From Oikopleura dioica (taxonomy: Eukaryota; Chordata; Appendicularia; Copelata; Oikopleuridae): 64,000 nucleotides of DNA. Where the stretch lies: the NCBI GenBank assembly GCA_907165135.1, contig OU015566.1, positions 8,850,157 to 8,914,156 on the forward strand, written 5' to 3'. This document shows, in pieces, positions 36,787 to 47,656 of the stretch. A program made the position numbers and the translations under genes. The notes under the pieces are model-generated. The model made no database searches. It had not been told where the DNA came from and was given only the letters and a program-made list of their open reading frames with translations. The stretch's first letter is position 1. Each line of letters begins with the position of its first letter.

Positions 36787-37215
36787 GACGAATTTCAATA
36801 AGAAATTTTCGGGCAAAAAAATGACCCCCCTTTTTATGTGCTCATCTGAAAGAGCGTAAAAAGTTGTGCTAGAAAAAAATATTTTTTTTTGCCTAGGGGC
36901 ATAAATTATGACTCATAGGCCCGATTGAAAAAATTACAAACTCCCCCCCTAAATAGCCCCAGGGAACTTATTTTTTCGGGAGATTTTGACGTCATTGGAA
37001 TCCTCAGGACTCAAGCTTTTGGCGGACCCCTTAACCGCGGCCAACCACCCGGTTAACCGCGTGGTAAACCGCGGTTCATTTCTCAAGGTACAGTATATAT
37101 GCAAATATACATACCAATCGACTTATTTTTCGATGCTGCATTCATTTTTGACCAAAAGATAAACCAACCGGGTGGTTAACCGCCCGGTTGACCATTGCTG
37201 ATGAAAATTTTTCAA
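36787..37215 (+). repeat. Left terminal inverted repeat
   Basis: Pairs with about 41,306-41,735. Near its inner end it carries two palindromic blocks: AACCGCGG...CCGCGGTT at 37,033-37,076 and ACCGGGTGGTTAACCGCCCGGT around 37,167-37,190. Both are built from AACC/GGTT words and are candidate transposase-binding sites. Confidence 0.85.
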
Positions 37216-37259
37216 AAAAATTTTTCAAGAATTTTTCAAGAATTTTTTGAATTGAATTT

Positions 37260-37690
37260 TTTAAAATTTTTCATAACTGAAAAACTTTCAAAACTGAAAA
37301 ACTTTCAAGGCTGAAAAACTTTCAAAACTGAAAATTTTTCAAAACTGAAAAACTTTCAAAACTGTAAGACTTTCAAAACTGAAAAATTTTCAAAACTGAA
37401 AAATTTTCAAAACTGAAGATTTTTCAAGGCTGAAAAACTTTCAAAACTGAAAATTTTTCAAAACTGAAAATCTTTCAAAACTGAAAAACTTTCAAAACTG
37501 AACAACTTTCAAAACTGAAAAATTTTCAAAACTGAAAAAGTTTCAAAACTGAAAAAATTTCAAAACTGAAAATTTTTCAAAGTGAAAAACTTTCAAAACT
37601 TTAAAATTTTCAGAACTGAAAAACTTTCAAAACTGAAAAATTTTCAAAACTGAAAAAGTTCCAAAACTGAAAAAATTTCAGAGATTTTAA
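37260..37690 (+). repeat. Subterminal tandem repeats, left
   Basis: About two dozen copies of a 17-bp unit close to AACTGAAAAACTTTCAA, slightly degenerate. The same unit occurs reverse-complemented at the right end (40,985-41,290). Confidence 0.9.
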
Positions 37691-37722
37691 TTTTAAAAAA
37701 TCTCAATAAGTGGTTATTTTTT

Positions 37723-37866
37723 AAAATGAGTCATCGCGCTCAGGGCGCTTCGCGCAAGAGGCTGTGATTCGCCCGCCTCTAGGCTCTTTTTTCGAAATGA
37801 GTCAGCGCGCTTAGGGCGCTTCGCGCAAGAGGCTGTTATTCGCCCGCCTCTAGGCTCTTTTTCGAT
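37723..37866 (+). repeat. 72-bp tandem duplication upstream of the transposase
   Basis: Two copies (start 37,723 and 37,795) of a GC-rich unit containing AGGGCGCTTCGCGCAAGAGG and a stem AGAGGC/GCCTCT. It sits directly before the transposase start and may be its promoter. Confidence 0.8.
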
Positions 37867-37952
37867 AGAGAGCGTTACTGCGAGACTGCCTGGCTATTTC
37901 TCTTCCTTCTGTTGTTTTTGTGGAATAATTTTAAAGCTAGGATTTTCAGATA

Positions 37953-40943
37953 ATGAGTGAAAAGCGCTTCAAAAGTATAATCGAGGTAACGAAGTTTATC
38001 AAACACGCTGATATCAGAGAAAACTACAACACCGACAGTTTTGTTCGATTCTGCGCATTCTGTAGAGACTCCTTGGGCGTCAAGCGAGATTCTGGAGCCA
38101 TGACGAAAGACCAAAGAAAAGCTGCTAATAAAAAGGCAGTTCAGCACTACAATAGCTGTCCTATTGTAGAGACAATCTTTGAGCGAATCCCAAGAGGAGA
38201 GAAATTGGAAAAGCTTCAGAACCTTCCGGGTTACCACGAGAACTCTCAGTGTTTTGCCTGCGGAAAAGATAAGCTCAACGATCAAACTGCAATTCATCTT
38301 CATTTTTCTTTTTGCGACAGTATAACTGAACTTCTCGAAGGTAAATCTTGTGTCAGATATTTGAAATATTTATTTTTAATATTAAGACCCCGAAGATTTG
38401 TTTGACGAAGCTGAGAGCTTGGAGCAAGAAGATCATGATGTTGGGGTTGATGTGGCTGAACTGGCCGAAGAAAACTTGATGATCGATTCTCAATCCGCGA
38501 AAACCGATCCATTTCCTGCTGCAGATGATAGAAGCTCAAGCCAAAATTCAAGTGATGGAAGTCAGGGCTCGATTTATCAGCCAGATTCGAAGGAATCGAT
38601 TGAATCGTCTCACGATGAGGAGATGCACGAAACAACAATATCTTCTGTCAACGATACAATCGCCACTATTTCAGCAAGTCAGAAGGAGACAAGAATCGAT
38701 GCAGAGACTCATCTCGTTAAGCAACTTCGTCTGGTCATGGAAGAAAAGCGTGATCTCATCCCGGCAAGTTTCATTACTCCAGAACTGATGGAAATTTGGC
38801 ACTATTCTGCGCTAAATGCCCGCATCATTATGCTCAGCAGCTTCTTGCCAACTCGACTCATCTATGGTGTCACGAATGAAGAGATAAGGCTTATTGTGAA
38901 CTGGTCAAATAATCTTGGCTCAGAATTCCAACGTGACAAGCCTCTTCGCATGACGAACAAGCACGTTAAAATGGCCTTGGAGAGACGTGAGCAAGTTCTC
39001 GGCGGCGAAAAATATGATGACGACCGAAAAGCAAAAGTAAGACGATTACGCGGAATCACTGATGAAGACAAGGAATCAATTTTGGATTATATTTACGACC
39101 ACAGCGATGAATCACCCGAAACAAAGGCATTTGAATGCAAAACGTCACTCATCATCGAAAGATCCATTGATTTGTATGAAAATCTAAAGAAAGAAAAATT
39201 CCAGATGAAGTTCGGACTTCTCTTCACGACTAATGAGAAAGTCGAGAAAGTTCAATGCACAAGAAGACTCGCGCATTCGAAATACAATGGACTGTGGGAA
39301 GAATTCAACGCTGTTCGTCTCTCAAAGGGGCAGGAAACGATCTCTTTGCATCATTTTCGGGCGCTCATACCGCCGATGATGATCGAGCCACGTCATCGGG
39401 ATACCTATCAGTGTATTTGCGCTCCTTGCAGTAATCTTGGGAACCTCCTATCGAAATGTTAGCTTTTAGATAATATTTCAAATCTAACAGATTTTAAGTT
39501 TCCGACCTTTTGATCTTACAAAAGATCGAAAAACGAAAGCTGACTCGTGAAGAAATCATTGAGATGATCTACGACTTGAAAGGCTGCAAGAACTCAATAT
39601 ATCAGGACCCTTACATTGTCCCTCTTGCATGTGCGGAAGGCAAATGCGACTGCAATGATGGCGAGGGAAAAGTTTTACCTCTCCTGCGGGAGCGCTTCGA
39701 AGAGATCGACGTTCTTTTCCGCGATGAGACGCCGCAACTTGAGCGATACAACATTATGCTTATGAGAGATGTTTATAAACGCCTTCAACCAGGCTCCGAG
39801 CCGGTTCTAATCATGAAAGATGTTCATACCCGCTTAAAGCTCAGTGATAAGGTAAAATCAACTATAATTATTATATTCTGAAAGTATTCAGCAACTTGTC
39901 GAAGATCTCAGCTCAGCATTTGATGAAAACTCCTATCATTACTCTGAGAACAGGCTTGCAAATCTTCTTTATGGACAGGTACGACGCGGTGAGAAAGAAT
40001 TCGACAATACGATTTTCTTCGAAATTGACTACAGTGGAGAGTACACCTGTCAAGGAGGAGTAAAGACGACCCAAAACGTAAGTAAAAAGCTCGAAAAAAT
40101 CTTGTGCTAATATGTTTTCAGGCAGAAATGGGAACCAAAATCGAGCTTGTTGTTCATATCGTTGTTGCTTGGGGATTCAAGATGACAGAGTCGGGTGAAA
40201 GAGAGCGAGTAAGACTAGACTCGGGACTTCTCATGGAGAAAAACAAGGAAAGAAAATTCGTCAAATCGCCCGCTGTTATCAAGACCCATCTGCTGAAGGT
40301 TTTGAATCACATTAAAGCAACTCAGCTGATGACCATCAACGAAGATACAGTTGGCGTGCTTCTCAGCGACAACGCTGTTGAGTACAAGTCCAGATTCAGC
40401 CTAGCAGACATCGCTGATACCGACAACTGGGGCATACAAATGATGAAAGCGTTCAAAATCACCCGACATGGGAAGTCGTTTGTGGACGGTGCGGGATCGA
40501 CTCTCAAACAGAAAATGCGAAAGATTGAAACAGAAGGGACTTACATTCCTTCGATTGGTTTGGAAAAGCTGATTGAAATGCTGAATGCGTCGCCATCAAC
40601 TACCGAAAAAGGGACGTCTTTTCACTTTTCTATCCCTGGAATGACCCCGAAGTCCGGAATAATGTGGAATCATGAAACAGCATTTACAAAACTGATGTCG
40701 ATGCCTTCAAAGAAGAAAGACGGCTCAGCCATACGACGCGGCAATCAACAAATTCGAATGGTTAAATACGTCCGAATCCCGATTACAAAACGGCATTTTG
40801 AGGACGAAGAAATCAAGTTTCTTGTTGCAACAAATATCTGCCCAAATCTGTGCCAAGTGTGTTTCTCTGCCACTCCCGAGTTCTGTGCAAGCGTTCAAAA
40901 TTACGCTCTCTCTGTGAAACGAAGTCAGTTTTTCTTCAATTGA
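37953..40943 (+). CDS. Putative DDE-type transposase, 939 aa, superfamily not assigned
   Basis: Five exons: 37,953-38,340; 38,387-39,457; 39,499-39,851; 39,892-40,077; 40,122-40,943. All are GT-AG, in frame, and sum to 940 codons. The N-terminus has two C2HC fingers (C33-x2-C36...H64-x3-C68 and C99-x2-C102...H116-x3-C120). An acidic Ser-rich linker follows. The C-terminal half has an RNase H-like pattern: FFEIDYSGEYTC (Asp about 650), GVLLSDNAVEYKS (Asp about 749), and RHGKSFVDGAGSTLK (about 781-795). This layout resembles a loose group of uncharacterised animal proteins with DG..QFK and HGK..DG.G..K motifs. TTTTCAG just before the ATG suggests SL trans-splicing. No break was found. Which Repbase superfamily it belongs to is not clear to me. 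Confidence 0.78.
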
Positions 40944-40984
40944 AAGAATAAAATCACAAAGATCAAATATGAAGCTAAAGTTTT

Positions 40985-41290
40985 CTCAGTTTTGAAAATT
41001 TTAAAGTTTTGAAAGTTTTCACTTTGAAAAATTTTCAGTTTTGAAATTTTTTCAGTTTTAAAAATTTTTCAGTTTTGAAAGTTTTTCAGTTTTGAAAGTT
41101 TTTCAGTTTTGAAAGTTTTTCAGTTTTGAAAGTTTTTCAGTTTTGAAAAATTTTCAGTTTTGAAAGTTTTTCAGCCTTGAAAGTTTCTCAGTTTTGAAAG
41201 TTTTTCAGTTATGAAAAATTTTAATTCTTGAAATTTTTTCAATTTTGAATTTTTTTCAGTATTGAAAGTTTTTCATTTAAAAAAAAAATT
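40985..41290 (-). repeat. Subterminal tandem repeats, right
   Basis: The 17-bp unit appears as GAAAGTTTTTCAGTTTT, more than a dozen copies, inverted relative to the left array. Confidence 0.9.
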
Positions 41291-41305
41291 CTTGAAAAAT
41301 TCTTG

Positions 41306-41735
41306 AAAAAATTTTTTGAAAAATTTTCATCAGCAATGGTCAACCGGGCGGTTAACCACCCGGTTGGTTTTTCTTTCGGTCAAAAATGAATGCAGCATCG
41401 AAAAATAAGTCGATTGGTATGTATATTTGCATATATACTGTACCTTGAGAAATGAACCGCGGTTTACCACGCGGTTAACCGGGTGGTTGGCCGCGGTTAA
41501 GGGGTCCGCCAAAAGCTTGAGTCCTGAGGATTCCAATGACGTCAAAATCTCCCGAAAAATAAGTTCCCTGGGGCTATTTAGGGGGAGTTTGTAATTTTTC
41601 AATCGGGCCTATGAGTCATAATTTATGCCCCTAGGCAAAAAAATATTTTTCTAGCACAACTTTTACGCTCTTTCAGATGAGCACATAAAAAGGGGGGTCA
41701 TTTTTTTGCCCGAAAATTTCTTATTGAAATTCGTC
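41306..41735 (-). repeat. Right terminal inverted repeat
   Basis: Reverse complement of the left repeat including the palindromic AACC/GGTT blocks; ends ...CTTATTGAAATTCGTC at 41,735. Confidence 0.87.
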
Positions 41736-44269
41736 AAAGACTACTGTTTTTCTAACAGAGTAGAATCTCGTCAGCAAATTGCCGCCAATTAGCGATCGAG
41801 CTGTTTCAATTTCAACAAAATTATCTCCTCTGATAGCTAAGCACCCGTCTCAAATAGCCATCCGCCGTTTAGAAAATTTTGCATACGTCGATGATGAAAT
41901 GATTGATGACGACAGGCATTGAAAAAGCATGCGGATATGACACTCTTGGGAGGAGAAGCACACGTTCTGAAGATATAAGTCTAAAATGATTGACGCGCGA
42001 TGAAATTTCAATTTTATCGAGCCAGCCTGAGGTTTTGGGTTTTCTCCTTTAGTTTTGCTGATCTATTTATAGCAGATTTCAAGAATAGAATGAAAAATAA
42101 AGCCTTCAAATGAAAATGTCTTTTTTTCAATAAAAACTTTTTTACATATTTTTAAAGGACTAAATAATGAGAGGAGATATGCAAATTACGTAGTAAAAAT
42201 TATCTCATTATCAAACTAATCTTCGTTAAAGCGCAAACCGTCAGTAAGGGCTTAACCCGTGCGGCTGCTGCTGGATTGAACTCTAGGATAGAATTATACG
42301 CATGAAACTTTTACTGTTAGATTCGTAAAAACCTCTTTTTTAGATGAACTTTGGCAAAGAAAATCGCTGATATCCGACTTTTTTGAGTGTTTCTATGATT
42401 GCTGTTTATCAACTCGAGCTTTTTCAAATCAATTCCAAGTCCACTCTTTTCGATAAGAACAAGTACCAATTTTAGCCGTGGCCAGTTTCCTCCGAAGTCC
42501 GGACAATATTTTTGCGGAAAATGCACGCGCGAGGAATGTTTTATGTTTAAATCACGTTTGCGGCGAACAAATGCACGTTCTGTTATATGAGCCAGATGAG
42601 CTGTGTACGACGTGTTCTGCCGATTTTTCGTTCCCTCGAATCGTTGAAATCTCATTCGCCCAAATATTTCGACATCAATTGCTTTTCACCGTCATTTAAA
42701 AAATTATTCGTTGTATTGACATATTCTTAACTTCTTCATCATTTTCTTGAAATTCTAGCGGCAGATGTATGTAACTCAATTGGGCATCAGTTGGTCGAAT
42801 TATCCGAGTTTCTTGAGATTTGCGTAGAAGGGGAAGAAGGCGCGCCAGAAAGACGTGTCAGAACAGAAGCAAGGATAACAAAGTTGACGCCTGTGCGGTC
42901 AATCCTATTACTTGGCTGAATTCAACCCTAACTTGGCAGCACAATTTGATAAAATTTTCACGCCACGTTAGATTTTTGCTGTAGTTTTTCGTTCGTTCAA
43001 GTGAGGCTGAATTTGATGCAATAAGTATCCGCTGCTGGTCTTATAATGAGCTCCATCTGTTCGAGAATGATTTCGATAGAAAAGTGGCCTTGAAAGTTTG
43101 TTTTTCTTTTTCATACATATTTTCACGAAATAGAATCGCTGAGGAATCTAGTTTATCCGGCTCAAGGACCCTATTTGCGCAGCTAAAGAGACCCCCTCGG
43201 AGCATCTCTTCGCCTCGAGATGATAATCAACCTTTTCCCAAAAGTGGAATCGCGCTTTTGCAGAATATTATCGATTTTACCCCCGATCCACTCTTAGACA
43301 GAGGGATGACGAACAGATTTAATCCCGAAAAGGGGGGAGAAAAGGTCAAAATACTCGACCACAAAACGAAATTTAGACAAATAGCTGCATAATTGACCTT
43401 TTGAGATGCTCACGTTTCATTTCGATTTGGAAGATTTACTTAAAAATTGAGCACAAAATTCTGAAAGAAATCCAGAACAAGTGACTACGGCAAAGATAGT
43501 TCACAGACGTAATTTTCCTAGAGACCCTGGAGTCGTCATTGAGGTGAACCAGTAATTTATGCTGAATAAATTAAGCTTCGACAAAAATGCTAAAATTGTT
43601 ACTCGAAGAAAATTTAGTTTGGAAAGAGTACGTCATTCTAAAATCTATTTATTGAGTTCAAGATTACCGAAGATGTCATAGAGTTACTCCGAAACTTTGA
43701 CTAGACGTTTAAACAGCTCGTATGATGTTAATTTGACTTTTAAGGATTTGCACGTGCACTGGATCAAACACGTTCTTTTTGCCAGTTTTTGACATTCAAT
43801 CAATTTCAAGCGCTAGAATCCTTCTTGTCGATTTCTGCAAAACAATGACGAAGCGGCCGTTGAAAATCGGATAAATCTTATGCTACGAATTCGAGCGCCA
43901 CATTTTGGAAGAAATATTTTCGTCTCACTCGAAGCAAAACCGATTCTGACATTCTGAGTGACGCGCCATCAAGAAGTGAGCTCGATTAATCCCAATCCTC
44001 GAGTGAGCTGCTCCAAAACTTCAAACGTTATTTGGCTTAATTTCTCTTTCTCATGCTTTGATGATAAGTAGAGGGTGTTTACACGCGAATAGTTCATCCC
44101 TGATTTGTCTTCAAATTTAAATACAATCAAATTTAGTATAAATTTGTCTTCTGAAATTTCAATAAATACATGTAGATTGAGATGTTTTTGAAAAAACCTT
44201 TAGAAATTGTCAAATACATTTGTTTTATTCAAAAATAGTTGACGGAAAGCAGTTTTCACAGTGAGCAAT
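41736..44269. other. Long intergenic region without a recognised gene
   Basis: 2.5 kb of AT-rich sequence. ORFs at 42,317-42,655 (-), 42,399-42,699 (+) and 43,084-43,392 (+) overlap or lack domains and flanking splice logic. I see no tRNA, tandem repeat or second transposon here. It may contain regulatory sequence or unrecognised short exons. Confidence 0.45.
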
Positions 44270-44860
44270 TTAGTAAGGCTGTTGATCCTTGCCCTTTCCA
44301 TTGGCGCAGACTTTCTTCATGGCAGTAAGATCAGCAAGGAGCTCCTCCGATCGGTTTTCCCATGCGCCCAATTTCGGACAGTCCTGGAGTTCTGGTGCGT
44401 TGTAGAGTGCTTTGAAGGATTTCTCGCAGACGGCCTCTAATTTGTTGAGGTACTTGAGCGGCGTGCTTGGGTATCCGTAGCCCTTGCCGTCGAAGTCATT
44501 ATCCTCGATTTCAGCCATGATCGCGTCAAATTCCGCATCGAGATCAGCCTGTCGTCGCTTTCGGTAACCGTATCCGGCGCTTCGGGGATCACACTTGCCC
44601 TCATTGTAGTGCCACACAGCGTCATTGACAAGCTTAATTTATAAAAGTAAGATACTAAAAAGATTAATTCAAGTTACCTTTGAGATTCTGTACTGGTACT
44701 TTCCAAGCTTGCCACTGGGCGGCTGGCAAGTCATCGACTTCTCCATGAAAGTATAGCACTTGCTCATCACATTGTCGACCTTTTTCTGGAGACTGAGTCC
44801 TTTCTCTTCAAAGTCCTGGGCCTGAGCAAGAGCGAGAACGACGGCGTTGAAAAATTTCAT
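44270..44860 (-). CDS. Secreted protein with furin-type site, unrecognised
   Basis: Two exons joined by a GT-AG intron of about 46 nt encode about 180 aa. The signal peptide MKFFNAVVLALAQAQ is followed by DFEEKGLSLQKKVDNVMSKC. Exon 2 reads LVNDAVWHYNEGKCDPRSAG, then YGYRKRRQADLD with a basic RKRR cleavage site. The tail has three more Cys (EAVCEKS, LQDCPKLG, KKVCANG). A TATA box (TATATATAAT, 44,921-44,930) stands about 65 nt before the ATG, unusual next to the TATA-less housekeeping genes. That suggests tissue-restricted high expression, for instance in the house-secreting epithelium, which is speculation. No known domain. Confidence 0.7.
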
Positions 44861-44920
44861 GTTTCCTTTTTTCAAATATTTTAATCAGAAAAAGTTTATG
44901 ATCTCAACCCTGGGCAACGG

Positions 44921-44930
44921 ATTATATATA
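44921..44930 (-). promoter_or_regulatory. TATA box of the secreted-protein gene
   Basis: TATATATAAT on the minus strand, 61-70 nt upstream of the ATG at 44,860. Confidence 0.5.
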
Positions 44931-45451
44931 TTCACGAGTGGCGCAATAGGTGACGTTGTTGACTTTTTGGAAATCAGGGAGCTCTTTATGCCGATTAACC
45001 GGTTCAAACAAAAAACCACGTAGTGACAGGATCTTGAATAATGTTGAACTTTACTCCAAAAAGACCACTGCAAATCTCTAAACTTCGAAATCGTTTACGT
45101 TTCAAAAAAATTACATGAGCATTCAAGTCTGACCCCTTTTCCGTAATCTCCCAGTTATGTCCGTAACGGAAGAAGTACTGTTATGGAAACGAAGATGAAA
45201 ATTTCTCCAAGGATGGTATAAATGTGAGCCCGAAGCAACATTTTCAGACTCGGAAGCGCATCTATCAAGAATGGTCTACCATGATATATTCTTTATGAAT
45301 ATGGCATTTGTCATAGAGACTAGGCTTGGTCTGACAAGAATAGAAATTATATAGGCGACAAAAGCCATAAAAGGGAGTAAGCAAGGTTTTGGTTAAGCCA
45401 GTGATCCATTTATCCTGCTACGTAGATATTTAAATTTCAAGATGGAGCGCA

Positions 45452-45460
45452 TATATAAAG
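45452..45460 (+). promoter_or_regulatory. TATA box of the 64-aa secreted protein
   Basis: TATATAAAG ends 25 nt before the ATG, so the 5' UTR would be only a few nucleotides if transcription starts about 30 nt downstream. Confidence 0.45.
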
Positions 45461-45485
45461 AAAGCCTCAGGAGATTTTATTTAAG

Positions 45486-45680
45486 ATGAAGGTCTTTATT
45501 TTTATTTTTACAAGTCTTCTTGTTACAACTCAAGCTATTTGCGGTCACAGAACATTTCCTTTCGGACACTTTAGTCCTAGAACAAGCTGCAGCATCTTCA
45601 AATTAGGGGCAACTCATGAAATAGGAAACACTGTACTAAAGAAACACCTGCAAACATTGTATGAAAAACTCTGTCGATGA
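45486..45680 (+). CDS. Small secreted cysteine-containing peptide
   Basis: A single-exon 64-aa ORF. A clear signal peptide MKVFIFIFTSLLVTTQA is followed by a mature part ICGHRTFPFGHFSPRTSCSI and ending KKHLQTLYEKLCR, with three Cys. A TATA box lies just upstream and AATAAA about 30 nt downstream, which together support a real transcription unit. It could be a peptide hormone, antimicrobial or house component; no family is recognised. A dibasic KK site is present near the C-terminus. Confidence 0.55.
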   Translation: MKVFIFIFTSLLVTTQAICGHRTFPFGHFSPRTSCSIFKLGATHEIGNTVLKKHLQTLYEKLCR

Positions 45681-45791
45681 TTGCGATCACTTTTACTCCT
45701 GCAAATCTTAAAATAAACATCAACTTTCAACAGAAAATGTTCCTTATCTTCTAATGAATTCAGTTGTTCAAAATATTGAAATGCATCTTGT

Positions 45792-46398
45792 TTATTGATT
45801 TTTAGCAGAGTAAGTTCCAGTTTTGTAGCCAGCGATAAACCAGCTCAATAGCAAATCATGAAGCTCTTCACTCAATCCTGGCGGCGGCGGAGGAATCAGC
45901 TCGGGTGGAGGCAGTGAAGGAGCGTTGTTTTTAGATGAACGTTTTTCTGTCACTTTTCGAACAGGGATGGATTCTTTTTTCTGCTTCTTCGATTTTTTGG
46001 ATTTGTCCTTCTTTGGTTTATCTGAAGATACAATAAGAAAATGAAAGTTACTCTACTGACAATTACCAGTGGAGTCGCATTTGAATAGATCGACATTATC
46101 CGGCTGTTCCGGTCTATTGTCCTCGAATAACTCTGTTTCTTCGATCATATCTTCAGATCGCCATTCTTCATCGTCGTGGCCTTCGTAAAACACAATCCAA
46201 CCAATGATCCCTTCCTCGTTTCGCTCCTGTTTCTTCAAAATGGCGGGGTACCACAAATCGTCCCCAGAATACATCGCGTAGCATCTTTTGCCAGGGTAAA
46301 GAAACTAGTAATTCAACTCATGAAGGAAGTAGAAATAATTCAAACCCGAACCTGTCTCCCGCTTGCCAACTATCATCAAGAAGGTTCTTCGGCTCCAT
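45792..46398 (-). CDS. SMN1: Survival motor neuron (SMN) homologue, N-terminally short
   Basis: SMN assembles Sm cores on snRNAs. Exon 1 (MEPKNLLDDSWQAGDR, ATG 46,398) directly follows an acceptor GATTCAG. Exon 2 completes a Tudor domain (CYAMYSGDDLWYPAILKK, VFYEGHDDEEWRSEDM). The last exon has a Lys-rich linker, a polyproline run (PPPELIPPPPPGLSEE) and the YG-box (LLLSWFIAGYKTGTY), then stop with overlapping AATAAA. About 150 aa, half the human length. The N-terminal Gemin2-binding segment is absent. In the Tudor cage the positions of human Trp102 and Tyr130 appear as Tyr and His. It lies 95 nt downstream of the SUMO-like gene and is possibly co-transcribed with it. Confidence 0.82.
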
Positions 46399-46493
46399 TC
46401 TGAATCAATATGATATAAAGGTTATAAAAGATACTCTTCTATTTTATAAAACGTAGTGTACAATAGTTTAGTATCATTAAGATTCTATCTTGA

Positions 46494-46973
46494 TCATATC
46501 AGCACTGGGAAACCGTTAGTAAGTATTTGGCAGTGACGGATTCGTCTAAAAAGTATCTGAAGCGCTAAGTGGAAGTTTTTGAAAACGAGTCCAGCCGTGC
46601 TCCCCTGTTGTTTTCGGAAGATATCGATGAAATCACCTTCTTCTATTCCAAGACTAAAGAAATAAGTAAGACTCGTGTTATAACTTATAAGGATAGTTGC
46701 GCACCTAATTGGTGTATCCATCGATTTGATAGGACCACCGAGATAGCGAAATCGGTAATTTTCTTTCGGCAGTTTATGCATCCAGCAAAAAGTGTCGATA
46801 ACTTGGCCTAAGGCGCAGTCCTTAAATATAAATTGAATAAACTACAATGAGTTTTGTCAGACCTTCGCAATTCGAACTTCGAAAGTCTTCGCGGGCACGG
46901 GATTTATTACATTTTCGAAGTTGAGTTCGAAAATGATTGTAACACGCTCCGTCACGATTTCCTCCTCTTCCAT
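46494..46973 (-). CDS. SUMO-like protein without the terminal diglycine
   Basis: Three exons. The start MEEEEIVTERVTIIFELNF at 46,973 follows TTTTAG directly. Exon 2 (after a 42-nt intron) reads DCALGQVIDTFCWMHKLPKE then NYRFRYLGGPIKSMDTPI. Exon 3 reads LGIEEGDFIDIFRKQQGSTA. The order and spacing follow SUMO (RFLFEGQRI, LGMEEEDVIEV). Where SUMO has QTGG, this gene has QQGST and continues for about 37 residues (AGLVFKNFHLALQILFRRI...) to stop at 46,494. Unless another splice occurs after QQG, it cannot mature to a GG end. It may be a Rad60/NFATC2IP-type SUMO-like domain or a non-conjugating paralogue. Confidence 0.65.
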
Positions 46974-47656
46974 CTAAAACGATTGAGAGCGCAATTAGAG
47001 AAAGTGGTAAGTGGTTTCGTTGATGAGGTTAATACTAGAAGATGTATCAATAGCAATGGTGAGATCAGTAGTACAGAATTTGGAACAAGTTCAGTATTTT
47101 TTGAAGGCACATCCGAGTACAGGAAAAGGGAGAAAGAATGGTGGTGGAGTGTAGAGTGATTTTTTGGTTTAGGATATGAATTTTGAAATTTGTGGTTTTC
47201 TGAACATTTGGCGTATCGACTACGTGTGATTTTGATTTTAGATTGTCATCTATCCATCCGGTCACGATAGATATATTTTTAAATCTCTAAGAGCCCGATT
47301 TCCTGCTCTCGAAGTGGATTAACGAAGTGCAATTCTTTTTAAATCACGCTATTTACAAAATCGGAATATAGGGCTACTAAATGCTACTTCACAGTACTGT
47401 AACTGATGAAATGGAAGAGCTCAAGAATTGAACCAGCAATTGAAGTTAATAACAAAGTGTTTAGTTTGGTAGTTGCAGTTTGAATCATGTTATAGAAGTT
47501 ACTTTTTGGAATGGTCATAAAAAACTGTTATAGATAACTGTAAGCATTGAAGTTTGTCAGTATTTTTTTTGCTAGAGGATGGCACGTAAAAGTTATTTTG
47601 GTAGTTTGCGGTATAAAAAATACGGAAGAGTGTGTTGTCGATGATTTGACGGAGAG
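46974..47656. other. Gap between PAR-6 and SUMO-like genes
   Basis: AT-rich, probably the PAR-6 3' UTR and upstream sequence of the SUMO-like gene. No supported ORF. Confidence 0.4.

Larger units (their letters stand above)
36787..41735. mobile_element. DNA transposon, about 4.95 kb, with long terminal inverted repeats
   Basis: Left end GACGAATTTCAATAAG at 36,787. The right end is its reverse complement ending at 41,735. The unique part of each terminal repeat is about 430 bp and about 97% identical, differing mainly in homopolymer lengths. Inside these lie inverted subterminal tandem repeats, and between them one intron-containing transposase gene. Flanks read ...AAA before and AAA... after, compatible with a 3-bp target duplication, but A-rich context makes this weak. 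High arm identity and an open transposase suggest recent activity. Confidence 0.88.

Noticed and set aside
36780-41740. Retrotransposon interpretation of the 5-kb element
   Set aside because: Terminal repeats are inverted, not direct; no reverse transcriptase, integrase or gag motifs; the gene has introns.
42317-43392. ORFs on both strands right of the transposon
   Set aside because: They overlap one another on opposite strands and show no domain, signal peptide or splice logic.
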